This document shows positions 30,471 to 41,218 of a stretch of DNA of 64,000 nucleotides, in pieces; position 1 is the stretch's first letter; every line of letters begins with the position of its first letter. Position numbers and translations under genes: made by a program. The stretch is from Aphrocallistes beatrix. Taxonomy: Eukaryota > Porifera > Hexactinellida > Sceptrulophora > Aphrocallistidae. The stretch lies in contig OY725488.1 in assembly GCA_963281255.1 (NCBI GenBank), positions 9,087,524 to 9,151,523 of the forward strand. The letters are read 5' to 3'. Under the pieces are notes generated by a model. It saw only the letters and a program-made list of their open reading frames with translations. It had not been told where the DNA came from and did not search any database.

Positions 30471-32232
30471 CCAGGCTTGATTCGTCGATCTTCCCATCGC
30501 TCGAGCTCCTGAACAGCTCAACTCTCTTGCAAAGCTTCTTGTGGGATATTCGGAGGTAGGCTTCCAAGCTGTCCAGGTTGTCCTCTCCTAAGAATTTCTT
30601 CTCCATCATCTTGTTCAGGATCGTGCCGACATCTTTCATCTAATGGAAGACAATGGGAATTATCGTTGTAATGCAGCGGTGGGCAACCTGGGTCCGCGAG
30701 ACTCAATTTGATGGCCCGCGACTCTTTCAAAACTCTCTATTATGTCCCGCGTGTTAGAGATTGTAATACAAAATGGGCCCGCCTAATTTTGGAATGAAAT
30801 TGATGCTGAATATCAATATATTTTCTATAATCATTATATAATGATTCAATTTATTTTATTATTAGTTATTTTTGCTTTCATAAGTATAATTATAGTTGTT
30901 ACATTGCTTCCATATAGGTTTCTAATGTCAGTTCTTACTACGGCCATGGTGGCCCCAATTGTGGCCCACTTAAGTATCAAGGCTGCCCACCACTGTTGTA
31001 TGAGATGTTCTATAAATAGTACAACTCACTGCTTTCAGTTCCTCCTCCGAATAGTTGTCATTGAGAATGAATTTCAGCTCATCCACAGCTCTGTTATCAT
31101 CCTTGAGAGCATCCACGATAAAGTCTATCAGTTTCGTGAACTCTTGACTCACAGAAGAGGCATTCGCAGTCACGGCGTCTTTGGACTGATTGGGAAACAT
31201 CTGTGGGATTAAGTGAGGTCCCATTTGGTTGGGTGGGTTGAACTCTTCGGAAAAAGATTGGTAGTTAGTTGGAAATCTGTTAGGGCTGGAGTAGTTGGCA
31301 GGCAGGCTGGGGTTATTAATAATAGGCGGGAAAGAGCTGTTATTAGGCGGGAATGAGCCGATATTAGGCGGGAAAGAGCCGATATTTTGCGGGTTGGGGT
31401 TGAAATTAGGCTGCGAATAATAGTTGGCGGGCCCAGGTGAGTAGTTTACGGAACTAAAGTTATTAGGTTGTTGCGGTTGGTTATTCGCTCCTGGAGTTGA
31501 ATAGTTATGAGCCATTTGGTTGTTAGGAAGAGTTGAATAGTTTTGAGCCATTTGGTTGCTAGGAGGAGTTGAATAGTTTTGAGGCATTTGGTTGCTAGGA
31601 GTTGAATAGTTTTGAGCCATTTGGTTGTTAGGAGGAGTTGAATAGTTTTGAGGCATTTGGTTGTTAGTTGAGTAGTTGCCAAAAGCCGTTTGGTTGTTGG
31701 GAGGTAAGGCAGTGCTGTTAGGAGGTAACGAGCTGCTGGTATGGACCGAGTAGTAATTAGACGTTGGGTTACCAGGAGGGGTGGAGTAGTTAGAAGGTTG
31801 AACGAGTTGAACAGAGTTGCCACTTGACGGTGGGAGAATGGTTTGCTGTGAGTGGTAGTTGCCAGGCTGTGAGGGCTTCTCACTGGGCTCACTAGGAGGC
31901 GCATTGGCTCTATACACCTGCGGACGGTAGGGAAACGGAGAAGGCTGAGGTGTAATATAGTAGGGCATCGGGTACGATTGATATTGTTCGACCCCTGGGA
32001 ATCGCTGCTGCATTTGGACAGGGATTTGGATCTGGCGAGGTGGGGGGTTTATGACGTAGGATTGAGCAGGTCTTTGGTACGGAGCGTTCATAGTAGATCG
32101 AGATGGGACAGAGGAGATTTGGTATTCTCCTGGGACCCCGGGGACTGGAAAACGCGGAGACATCGCAGGAATCGAGTAAGTGGTAGCTGGAACCAGTTTT
32201 GCATCATCTTCTAAGTTTTGTTCATCGCCCAT
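30471..32232 (-). CDS. Asn/Pro/Tyr-rich region plus DED-like domain (probable N-terminus of the caspase)
   Basis: Exon 1 is 31030-32232 from the ATG at 32232 (401 codons). Exon 2 is 30471-30639, with a 390-bp intron (GTGAGT...TTAG). Residues about 20-355 are low complexity, rich in Pro, Asn, Gln, Tyr and Ser, with several NNQMAQNYSTPP-type repeats. Residues about 362-447 look like a death-effector domain: helix-rich, DELKFILND, then EKKFLGEDNLDSLEAYL and HKKLCKRVELF, the spacing and pattern of FADD/caspase-8 DEDs. If exon 2 is read through, it stops at 30430. However, a strong donor, CTGG|GTGAGA at 30470, joins in phase to the caspase acceptor at 28255, giving 734 residues in all. DED identity is from pattern only. 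Confidence 0.75.
30674..30995. mobile_element. hAT MITE inside the DED-gene intron
   Basis: The ends are CAGCGGTGGGCAACCT at the left and the complement of CAGTGGTGGGCAGCCT at the right. The flanks TTGTAATG and TTGTATGA are a near-match 8-bp duplication (one indel). Without the 322-bp insert and duplication the intron would be about 60 bp. Confidence 0.85.
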
Positions 32233-33542
32233 GCTAATGCTAAGTTATAGGAACAAACGTAAGTAAAGTGTACCTAAAAATAACTTCCAATCCAGGGCCT
32301 TTTCCAGCGGTACCAACCGAGCCACCGAGACCAATTTAAAACCCCCAAAAAAGGACAATTTTGTACGGTCGGACTCAACCGGATTTACCTTGAGTTCTGA
32401 TATAATAGACACACACAGCCTCTCAACATGTAATCTAACCAAGTCGTGTGATGGATGTAGCTAATCGTGAGATTATAGTGAGTAATGGTCTCATATAACA
32501 GCGAAAATCGTGAGACACACGAGATCGTTAGAGTTGTATAAGCAGATGATCGCTTGATATCATCATACATTAATAAAGGTACTATTTATATTTCAGCAAT
32601 AGTGGAGCGTAGGGATAAAGCTGAAGGGAAAGTACAGTGGATTTCATTTCACTAAAAATGTAATTAAATCGTTTCAATATATATTTCATTCTATTTTTTT
32701 AATCAGTCTGTGGCGAAGTTCTATATTTAGAAATAAGATTAAAGAGGATTAACAAAATTTTGCTGATTCAATTCAGCATGACTTCATTCTACATAGATTG
32801 TCAATCCACCATTTTAATTGATGTCACATTGATGTCAGAATAAATAATTGAATTTCAGCTTATCGTGATCAACGTTTCAGTATGGTGGCTATTGGGTTGG
32901 TACTGGAGTTATATGGTATGCAGGATAACTAGGTAGAGGAAACTGTACGTGAGAGATTCTAGCAGCACAGTTCAATATGTCCAAACCAGGGAAGTTTAGG
33001 TATAAATAAAAAATATATGTTTCATAGATGATGCAAAATGGAGGCAGTACAATCACTATAGACTTTATCCCACTACTCTCACGGCTCCTACAGCCGGAGG
33101 ATGACAGGGGGGAGGGGGGCATATGAGGTATTGCAGTGCCGGCGCCACGGTTTTAGAGGTGGTCCGGTTCTTACCTAACCAACCGGACCACTTTTGAGTT
33201 GTCCGGTTTAGCATGACCAATATGGGGCCACTTTTGAAAAGTGGTTCGGTTAAAACCGTACCAATCGGACCAGTGGTGGCCCTGCATTGGACCTGGGGGT
33301 GTCAAATTCCTGAGACTGTCCCTGCTTACAGCTATGATCGAAATAATACCAGGGATATTCAGGATTGTAGAATCGGTAGTATAAAGGCGAGCCACTAAAA
33401 TATATTTTGGTTTATGAGATAGAAGATCTTTAGAACGAATTCAGAACGAATTAAAACTCGCTTTAATAAATCTCTTCAATTAAATATCTTTAAATTTGCA
33501 ATGAGAAATCAGGCTAGCTAAGAGGTGGAAGGATGACTCCTG
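32233..33542. other. Intergenic between the DED gene and BDP1
   Basis: AT-rich. Probable promoter region of the DED/caspase gene near 32240-32600 (no TATA box or other element can be fixed). A segment at 32738-32760 reappears at 36568-36592. An hAT-type MITE lies at 33134-33284. Confidence 0.4.
33134..33284. mobile_element. hAT-like MITE (CCGGACCACTTTTGA family), copy 1
   Basis: The left end CAGTGCCGGCGCCACGG and the complement of the right end CAGGGCCACCACTGG are related. The interior has repeated GTGGTCCGGTT/AACCGGACCAC motifs in both orientations. The copy at 63338-63497 is closely similar. No clear 8-bp duplication remains. Confidence 0.7.
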
Positions 33543-34607
33543 CTAATCCTCGCTGTTCAAGTCCTCCAGGTGAACGTACTCCATGACTGGGATTCTCCGG
33601 GCGAGGGCTTTGTTGACTCTGATCGGATGCAGCCTCTCCTCCCTCTTGAACTTATTCTTGATCTCCGCCCTGGTCCGGTTAGGGAGCAGGGAAGTCTGAA
33701 TGATGGAGAAGTCCGTGCCGAACTGACTGAGAGCGCGGAAGAGTTTCTTGTTTTCGTTATCGGACCATTTCCTCACTTTATAGCTCCTCTTGTGTCTCCG
33801 CTGGAAGCCCTGTACCTCCAGACCGGACTCGTACACCACGTCCTCTGTGCCAACAGACGTGTCCTGTCGCTTGGTGCGGAGTAGCATACTATCTTCGTCC
33901 ACCACCATCTTCCCGTTGACTAGCTTCACCCGCGGGGCGTTATTCTTCGGCGGGGGCTGTGTTTCAGTGGTAGATTCTTGGGTCTGTGAGGGGAGTGCAG
34001 GGGTGAGAAGGGGGCTAGGGCGGTCTTTTGGTGCGTTCGGTTGTCTGAACTTGATGCCGGATATCCTGATGAGTTGGGACATGGTGACTGTGTTCCGGTC
34101 CAGCGGTTTATCCGGGTCAAACAGCTCGGGTCGCGAGAGGAGATTGATGAGCTGGGGATCTTTCCTTCTCTTCGCAGACTTCAACCTCGAACTAATTTCC
34201 TTGCTCCGCGGGTCTTTGCTGCTCTGACTCTCTCCAATCCCTGCGTCCTCGTCCGAAAGCTCCTCTCCTCCACTCGTCCTGCGGGGAGAGTTGCTGCTGA
34301 GGTTACTGGTGCGGTCTAGGTCGAACTGAGAGTCTGGGAGCGGGGAGGAAGAGGAGTCAGTTTGTATCTGTAGGAGACTCTGTGGGAATATCGGGTCCAT
34401 CTCCTCCCTTTCATGAGATGTGTTTAATTCGGAACTGTTAGGATTCGTTACAAGCGCTCTCTCGTCTCTATTTATACTCTCAGACTCCATGTCAGGGGAC
34501 CTGGGAGGTGTGTCGAGGATGTGAGACGTATCCGTCTGAATGTCCTCCTGAGGCTTCCTGGAAACACGAATGTTCGTAGGTTTGAATTTCTTCTTGCTAC
34601 CGAGCAT
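33543..34607 (-). CDS. BDP1: TFIIIB subunit B'' (BDP1), Myb/SANT domain
   Basis: Single exon, 354 residues. The C-terminal third has the Myb/SANT domain that defines BDP1: RKWSDNENKKLFRALSQFGT, then DFSIIQTSLLPNRTRAEIKNKFKREER (from about residue 275), with the flanking helix before it (VSQLIRISGIKF region at about 180, KMVVDEDSM at about 240). BDP1 binds TBP-BRF1 on RNA polymerase III promoters and stabilises open complexes. The basic N-terminus (KKKFKPTNIRVSRK) is also typical of the family start. It is short even compared with yeast BDP1 and lacks the long C-terminal repeats of vertebrates. Most of residues 20-160 are acidic or Ser-rich and disordered. Confidence 0.88.
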   Translation of the reverse strand: MLGSKKKFKPTNIRVSRKPQEDIQTDTSHILDTPPRSPDMESESINRDERALVTNPNSSELNTSHEREEMDPIFPQSLLQIQTDSSSSPLPDSQFDLDRTSNLSSNSPRRTSGGEELSDEDAGIGESQSSKDPRSKEISSRLKSAKRRKDPQLINLLSRPELFDPDKPLDRNTVTMSQLIRISGIKFRQPNAPKDRPSPLLTPALPSQTQESTTETQPPPKNNAPRVKLVNGKMVVDEDSMLLRTKRQDTSVGTEDVVYESGLEVQGFQRRHKRSYKVRKWSDNENKKLFRALSQFGTDFSIIQTSLLPNRTRAEIKNKFKREERLHPIRVNKALARRIPVMEYVHLEDLNSED

Positions 34608-34658
34608 CTAATATATTCTGAAATAAATGTTCTATCATTGAAAAGAGTGAGGCTATTT

Positions 34659-35457
34659 GCTTATAATAAAAAGTACTGAGAGCATGCTCACTAACTAATA
34701 CTTGTAAGCGTAAATTTTTAAAGGATCGCTATATATCGCCTTAAATTTCTAAATCAAAGTCAAATCTATGTGTGTGAATGATAAAACATATATACATTCT
34801 GACACGAAATTATTTACAATTTTAAATTGGACATTTTTTAGATTTAGGCTTTTAAGTAGAAATCGCAATATTGGTGATGTGCCTAAGTAATAGATACTTC
34901 TTATATTAGAACTAGTAATTAATCTTTTTTCCTCTAGAGGCAATGACCAGATCATATCTTTTTTCGAGGTATTGAAAAGTCGAGAGCATGCTCGTTAAGT
35001 CCAGAGAGCATGCTCATTAGGTCGAGAGAGCATGCTCGTTAGGTGCTGATTTGAATCTACTACATGCGTCCTAGATACTGTAATTAGTATCACCTATAAA
35101 AATCCTGATGCAAAATTGGTTTAAATGAGTTCGAGATGTTTCATATATGTAATAACTTTCTACTTTTATAAGTAGGTATGATGCTGGTAACCAATGGAGT
35201 ATACCAAGGGCTAATAGAAAACCTATCAATTATGCTGTGGTTTATAGAAGCCTCTTAAATGCTTGTTACTCATATATGGCAGGAAGAATTTACAATTGAG
35301 CAATGGATGTCTCCCATCACAATATAATGCATATATTATAGACATATCTACCGCCCTGGTAACGGTAATAGCATTAGGGATTGAATAAATGTGATGAACT
35401 TGTAGAACATCTTATTTCGACCTAAGGAACATGCTCTCTCGACTTTTTATTATAAGC
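34659..35457 (-). mobile_element. Element with GAGCATGCTC units, copy 2
   Basis: The ends are inverted: GCTTATAATAAAAAGTACTG at the left, and the complement of GCTTATAATAAAAAGTCGAG at the right. Three GAGCATGCTC units lie at 34975-35045, and 35045-35215 is the reverse complement of 24890-25065. 799 bp; no protein. Confidence 0.7.
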
Positions 35458-35990
35458 TTTTTTCATCGATTTTGTGAACTTTGTCAGAAAATCCGGATCA
35501 AAAGTTTCCCACTGCGAATATATCATCGTTTCCACTTCCTCGATTATATTTGGAGAGCTAACCATTATTCTTGGCTTTAGTACTCCCATAAATGTTCAGT
35601 AGGATTCAGATCGGGGCTAGATCGAGGCTACCTGACGTTCTCTTTGAAAGCAAATGAAATTTTTGATTTGTGGATACTCGAGTTATCCTCCTGCAATTTC
35701 CAGCTATCAGGATATAATGTTTCCGATGTTAAACAAAATTTCATTTAAAACATTGCAGCAATGTTCTGAGTTGAATTGAATTGAACTCCTTTATGATGCT
35801 TCAAACTTTGAGATTTTGAAAGCTTAGTTAGTCGTGACGTTATAGACTGTCTTCAAAGAGACACCACAAAGCTTTGCAATTTCGTTTACAGTGGTTGTTT
35901 TCGATCTTAACGAATCAGATACTTTCTCACGCTTGCTCTGTTGCATTTTGTGAAGAATTTGAATTAGGAATTTGCAAGCATGCGAGTACA
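35458..35990 (-). pseudogene. Tc1/mariner transposase relic
   Basis: Minus-strand translation gives the Tc1-type catalytic phrases QEDNSSIHKS (about 35680) and RSSPDLNPTEHLW (35588-35625), in the order and spacing of the DDE domain, followed by a decayed C-terminal tail. N-terminal helix-turn-helix sequence may extend to about 35990. It has stops and frameshifts and no recognisable inverted repeats. Confidence 0.7.
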
Positions 35991-36329
35991 CCTGAAAACA
36001 TTTGAAAACTGTGCACTAATCAGGCAAGATACGCTACAAAAGTTTCTGAATACAAATTTCTAAAATAAAAAATCGAAAACGTAAAATTTGGATCTGTAGC
36101 GTATAAAGTGATTCAGGAATAGTTATTTAGTTATCTTACATAATTACGGGTTTCTATTAAACAACATTAAAATTGTAAATAATTAATTGTAAGACTGTAC
36201 ATGTACATTCCATTTGGTTTAGAGGGGATGTCAACAAAAAAGTATGCCTCTAGAACTCCTTATTGGGCTCTTAGGAGTTATACTGATCAATCTATAATAC
36301 AAAAATCAATCTATAATATAAAATTGACA

Positions 36330-36484
36330 AATTTTGTGATTTTTCGTGCGATATCGACTATAACAGTAGGACAGACGTATTAGGGATGTTATCTCCCTTA
36401 CAATTAATCAATGTGACCCCAGGCGCTTCCGGCGAACACAAAGTGTCCGCCAGCCGCGCAGCGCAAGCAAGCGAAGCGCGCTTG
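36330..36484 (+). mobile_element. Helitron-like element, copy D (3' part)
   Basis: 36330-36420 matches 10540-10630 of copy C and leads into the GC-rich terminus ending CAAGCGAAGCGCGCTTG at 36484, followed by T. This links the C-type 5' end with the A/B-type 3' end, so all belong to one family. The 5' limit of this copy is unclear. Confidence 0.55.
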
Positions 36485-36526
36485 TATATAAATATATACA
36501 CATTAATCGAGTTTTAATAGTAAGGA
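36485..36526 (-). mobile_element. Helitron-like 5' fragment, copy E
   Basis: On the minus strand it starts TCCTTACTATTAAAACTCG after A. Only about 42 bp remain before copy D. Copy D appears to have inserted into or beside this copy. Confidence 0.5.
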
Positions 36527-36571
36527 TTACCGACAATATTTCATACATTTTCTTCCTAATTCCCAATAAAA

Positions 36572-37177
36572 TTAAAGAGGATTAACAAAATTTACACTAA
36601 ACTTAGAGCCTTCTGCTAGATAAATCAGCTGATTAGTGGGATCTATACATATTGCTGCAGGGCTGTATACATATTCCTTAACTGCATGCCAGATAGATAG
36701 AGTCCTGAAACGGTGTGAATTAGAGATTTTCATAATATGACACTTTTCTTTCAGTGTCCTCTCTATCTCTTCCATCTGAGAGTTGATCGACACGTCAGGG
36801 AACGAAATCTGTTCTGAAAGGATCTTCTTCATCTCTTCTTCAATGCTCTTGAGCTGTTTTTGTAGGAACTCATTCAGTTTGTTAGCATTCAGTTCCCTCT
36901 CTGTATAATATCTGTTCTTTGTCAGTTGTTTCAAGCTAACTCTTCGCTCTTGGATTTTAGCTTTGATTTCAGCTGGGATGGCATCCAACTCTGCCAAGAG
37001 TGTCACTTCTCTTCTTGCCACAATTTGGTGAATCTGTATGAAAGTGTCGCAGAGTTGTCTCTTCTTCTCTGCCACTTGTAGAGTCAGATCTTCTAGAGCT
37101 CTTTCCAATTCTGTGATGGAGACGTGTCGGGGATTTTGTATGGATGCTACTGGTGCTTGTGGGTACCTTGCTGCCAT
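36572..37177 (-). pseudogene. Coiled-coil/NHL protein, subfamily C copy 1, truncated
   Basis: 201 residues from the ATG at 37177 (MAARYPQAP...), closely similar to residues 1-195 of the gene at 42220-43506: the coiled coil and the first propeller strand. It then loses homology at about 36600 (after LIYLAEGSKF) and stops eight codons later. The remaining NHL repeats are missing. The sequence beyond the break (ATTAAAGAGGATTAACAAAA) also occurs at 32738, so an unclassified repeat may lie at the break. A short coiled-coil protein could still be made. Confidence 0.8.
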
Positions 37178-37550
37178 TCTTTTCTTTTGTTCGTTGTAGA
37201 GTGTTTGTTAGATATATTAGTGAGTTTGTGAGTCTATTTATACATTTCTCTTAGATTAGTAATAGAATTAACATAGTAGTAAAATATAGGATTGAAGTCT
37301 CCTTAGCTATCCCATTACACATGTGGTATGTAATTCCTTTTATTATCGTTAGACTCAGTCCAATTTAGCTGGAATCAATTTCAAAATGGGACAATGGTGT
37401 TTCAGTATTGTCTAATTCTTGCAAAATAATACTATCTGAAAGCATATTTTCTCCAAACTAGGAAACTTCCCGATTGATGTATCTAAATTTAGATTATTAG
37501 TATTAAATACATGGTGGAGACATCCTACGTATTTGGGCATGAACCTAGAC
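37178..37550 (-). promoter_or_regulatory. 5' flank conserved between subfamily C loci
   Basis: About 350 bp directly upstream of the ATG are recognisably shared with 43507-43856 and 47191-47577 (TTTTCTTTTGTTCGTTGTAG next to the ATG, then GAGTCTATTTATACATTTC). It was probably copied with each gene, so it is likely to include the promoter and 5' UTR. No specific factor site is identified. Confidence 0.55.
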
Positions 37551-38084
37551 ACTATTAGAAAATTAATATGATAGATCAGGTGCTACGCTTGCATGCGCTA
37601 GGCGGCTTGACCTGAACCCAAACCAGAACCAGAGTCAATGTGCTATAAACTTCCCTCCATTCCAGCATGAAAATTAGTGGCATAAGGCGTATACGACACT
37701 TTACAGTTACAGTCAGTCACATTACAGTTACTTGCATCTAAATTACTGTGATTGAAATATACAGATGTTCAGTAGTTTCTCAATAAGGGATAAATGATAT
37801 CATACATGTTTATAGGATGATGGACTGAGGGAACATAACTTTAAATACAATATTGATTGTATTGTAATATCCAAAAAGTCCACTTACTACTTCATCACTT
37901 TTTTGGCATGAAAGAAGGAAGTTATATGAATGTCCACTCTAAGCTAATTATTTTTTAAATGCTACCATACAATTTAAATGCTACCATACATGTTCGTAGG
38001 GTGATGGACTGAGGCAAATAACATTAAATGTAATATTGATGTATTGTAAAATCCAAACGGTGATGCGTCGAGGTCCACATGTAT

Positions 38085-38234
38085 ACGTTAGTCCTAATTC
38101 AGACTTGTAGACGTTATTACTACTCCTAAATTGGCATTAGTCCTACGTTTTCAGGTGTAGGCGTTAATCCTACTCCTAAGATTGGCATTAGTCTTACCTT
38201 TTCAGAAGTAGGCGTTAGTCCTACTCCACAATTG
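38085..38234. repeat. 51-bp minisatellite, three units
   Basis: Units starting at about 38085, 38134 and 38185, each with TTAGTCCTA...TAGGCGTTA...CCTACTCC and diverged by several bases. No coding role seen. Confidence 0.7.
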
Positions 38235-38589
38235 TCCAGGATTTCAATGAGATATATGTAAGAAGAAAGCGAAGAGCAGCATTTTGAATTGAGAAGATTA
38301 GCCAAATACTATGAAAGAGGCATTTATGAATGAAGAAGTGGGTGAGTGGTATTTAAAGTGATTGATAATGTATAAAAGGGACAAGTGGTACTTTTTGGCA
38401 ATGGTCGATTGAAATAGTATGATTTGCGCAACATTATGGAGGATAGATGTGAAGGATACGCGTAAAGGAGCATTTTAGAACGAAATTTAAGAATAGAACT
38501 AACACCAACATGCGAAAAGGAAGGACTAGTGACCATTTATGTGTAGGTTTGACGACAAAATCTGAAAAAAGTAGGACTAGTGCCCACTT

Positions 38590-38671
38590 TGACAGTTTCT
38601 TCAATCAATTCGTTACAGATATAATATATATATATATATTATATATATTAATCGAGTTTTAAAAGTAGAGA
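38590..38671 (-). mobile_element. Helitron-like 5' fragment, copy F
   Basis: On the minus strand it starts TCTCTACTTTTAAAACTCG after A, then a TA-rich microsatellite and CGAATTGATTGAAGAAA as in copies A-C. It is lost beyond that. Confidence 0.5.
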
Positions 38672-39106
38672 TATATGAAGGTGTGAAAACCGCGGAATCA
38701 AAAAGGTCAGACATAACTAAGATCAGTCGATACACTCAAATGACACCTTATGTATGACTTCCTATCCAACAATAGTACATTTGACATGTCTAACTCTAAC
38801 CAATTACGAATTATTAACGGGATTACCATATAAGGGAAGGTGTTGAAACCGCAGAAACTCAAAAACCACAAATATTTCAAGTATTCCAATATGGCCAATG
38901 AAATCAGCATATGCTACTTCTTATTCACCAATAATACATATATCACCAAAATGTGATGCCAAATGTACCAAACGTAACTCATCGATATTAATTTTCAGCC
39001 TACGCTAATTTTACCGTAAAATGAAGTTGAAAGTCCGTGTATTTAAGAAGTCCGTGACTATCTACAAGGCTGAACATTCTGTAACAAAATATACATACAT
39101 GATCAT

Positions 39107-39295
39107 CAGGACCGGCGCAACAAGGTGTCCTGGGTGTCCCGACTACTGACTCAAAGGCAGGACATGATGCGGTGCTTGGACAATTACTAGGTTAGTTTAT
39201 TGTATTTAAAGTTATCTGAAAATGTATTGTCTTTGGGTGTCCAGACAAGCACTAAGCTAGTCGGTGACCACACCTCATAATACGTGGCGCCGGCC
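39107..39295. mobile_element. hAT-like MITE with 8-bp duplication
   Basis: The left end CAGGACCGGCGC and the right end (complement GGCCGGCGCCACG) are inverted. The 8-bp ATGATCAT flanks both sides (39099-39106 and 39296-39303). Confidence 0.7.
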
Positions 39296-39692
39296 ATGAT
39301 CATCGCTTGGAACAGGTATTGTAAAATGACATAGGTGGTATTCTACGCAAATGCCCGTTTTATGAAGTGGTTATTAATGAGGTTCGACTGTAAGAGAGCT
39401 GATGTACGTAGTAGTAGTAAAATTCAAAATAAAAACTAAAATAAATTTCGAAATACCTACAACCTCAGCTATCAGAATAAGTAATAGTTTTCTAGTGCGA
39501 GAAAATCATATAGTAAAAATTAAAAAAACTTTAGGGCACGCATTGATTGAAATTTGGCGCATGGAGGATTGTTTAGAAAGATGGATTTGTTATTTTCCCT
39601 AATACTGCCTGGGATTATCCAACTCCGAGGGATACCCCCAACTCACTGGAAGAAAAAGTTTCAAATTTTTGAAGATCTGGGAGGAAGAAGGG

Positions 39693-40473
39693 AGAAAACT
39701 TTTCGCATAGAACTAAGATCTGAATGGGTTAATACGAAAAATTTGGATTTTTTTCATGGAATGTTGCTACATTCCAGTGTTGCTATGGAAACGTGTTTTG
39801 GTCAGTTGAGGTCATATCTTGAAAACAGCGATAGCTAGACATCCAAATGTGATTCCATTTGATAGCAAATATACTACTTCCTATTAAGCGATAATATAAT
39901 TTCGACGTCTAAATTCAATGGTTTACGAGATATTCGAAAAATTACCAAATGTGACCAATATGATAAATTATCTAATAACTCGTAAACCATTGAATTTAGA
40001 CAAATAAATTATATTATCACTTAATAGGAAATAGTCTATTGGCTATCAAATGGAATTACATTTGAATGATATGACTCCAACTGACCAAAACACGTTTCCA
40101 TAGCAACACTGGAATGTAGCAACATTCCATGAAAAAATCCAAATTTTTCGTATTAATTAACCCATTCACATCTTAGTTCTATGCGAAAAGTTTTATAATA
40201 AAAACACTTAGAAGTGCCCTTAAACGACCTCTGAAAATCTCCAAATTTGTCACAAATGTACCCTTTTGCGCAACCATATGGTGACTAATCTAAATTTTAA
40301 CAACGGATATGGGTACTTTGACACCATATTTATATATGCTGGTAATACATTCCTAAGCTCTATTGTGCTTTGTTAATGATTTAAGGCAGCTCATGTATTA
40401 GTTCAACCATCTTCTACCGCATCCCTAGTCCCAAATCCGCAAGTTACTCTGAGGCCTTATGTATAGTAGGCTA
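39693..40473. mobile_element. Foldback element, copy 2 (left arm truncated)
   Basis: 39693-39955 is nearly the exact reverse complement of 39960-40195 (for example GAATGTTGCTACATTCCAGT with its partner). The right arm runs on to 40473, with the same terminal part as the right arm of copy 1 (GAACCATCTTCTACCGCATC). The matching left 280 bp are absent. Confidence 0.8.
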
Positions 40474-41218
40474 TGTACCAATGTATTATTTCCTGTGGTT
40501 ATGGAACTTCTCGCAGAACATTTGGTACATGATGCTCACCAACTGATAAACCTTTAGAATCCTATTGAAGATGTATGGATAACATGGGGGGGGGCAATTT
40601 TAACGGAGTCCAATTGATAATACGTATTCAATAGATCGTTTCTTTACGCTCTTAAGTCTCCATCGTAGGTTAATATTAGCCTCATTCAAACTAGCGGGAG
40701 AGATCCCAATAATAAAATTAATCTATCTTCTTAATGATCACTGAATAAAATTTCGAAATTCCCTTCTTTATTCAATTGTTCAAGCAAAGAATTTATTCTA
40801 CAACGTGACGAAAGAATCGCTTCAATAGCAAGATCATGGAGTTACTACGGTTTGAAATGACCCTGTGGCTAGGAACTGTAGGACAACAGCTAGTTGGGTA
40901 GTGGTAGGTATCGAATAAATTCATATTACTGATTTGTGGAGAAATTTTGCGATCCTTCGATGAAGTTTTATGAAATTATGCGTGTTACTCTTATCGAGCA
41001 ATAAACTCAGTGTCATTGTAGGCATCTAATGGATTCAATCGATCACGAAAGACTCTCTATCTTGCTAAACTTCTTACAGTTTGGATCTCTTTAAGAGGCG
41101 AGAAAAAGCCATCATTCAAGGAAATTAAGAAATTTATTTCGAAGATTATTTGAATTGCATTTTTATGTGTACTTATACTAAATACGTAGGATGAATTTAA
41201 TAAGCATTTAATAAATAA

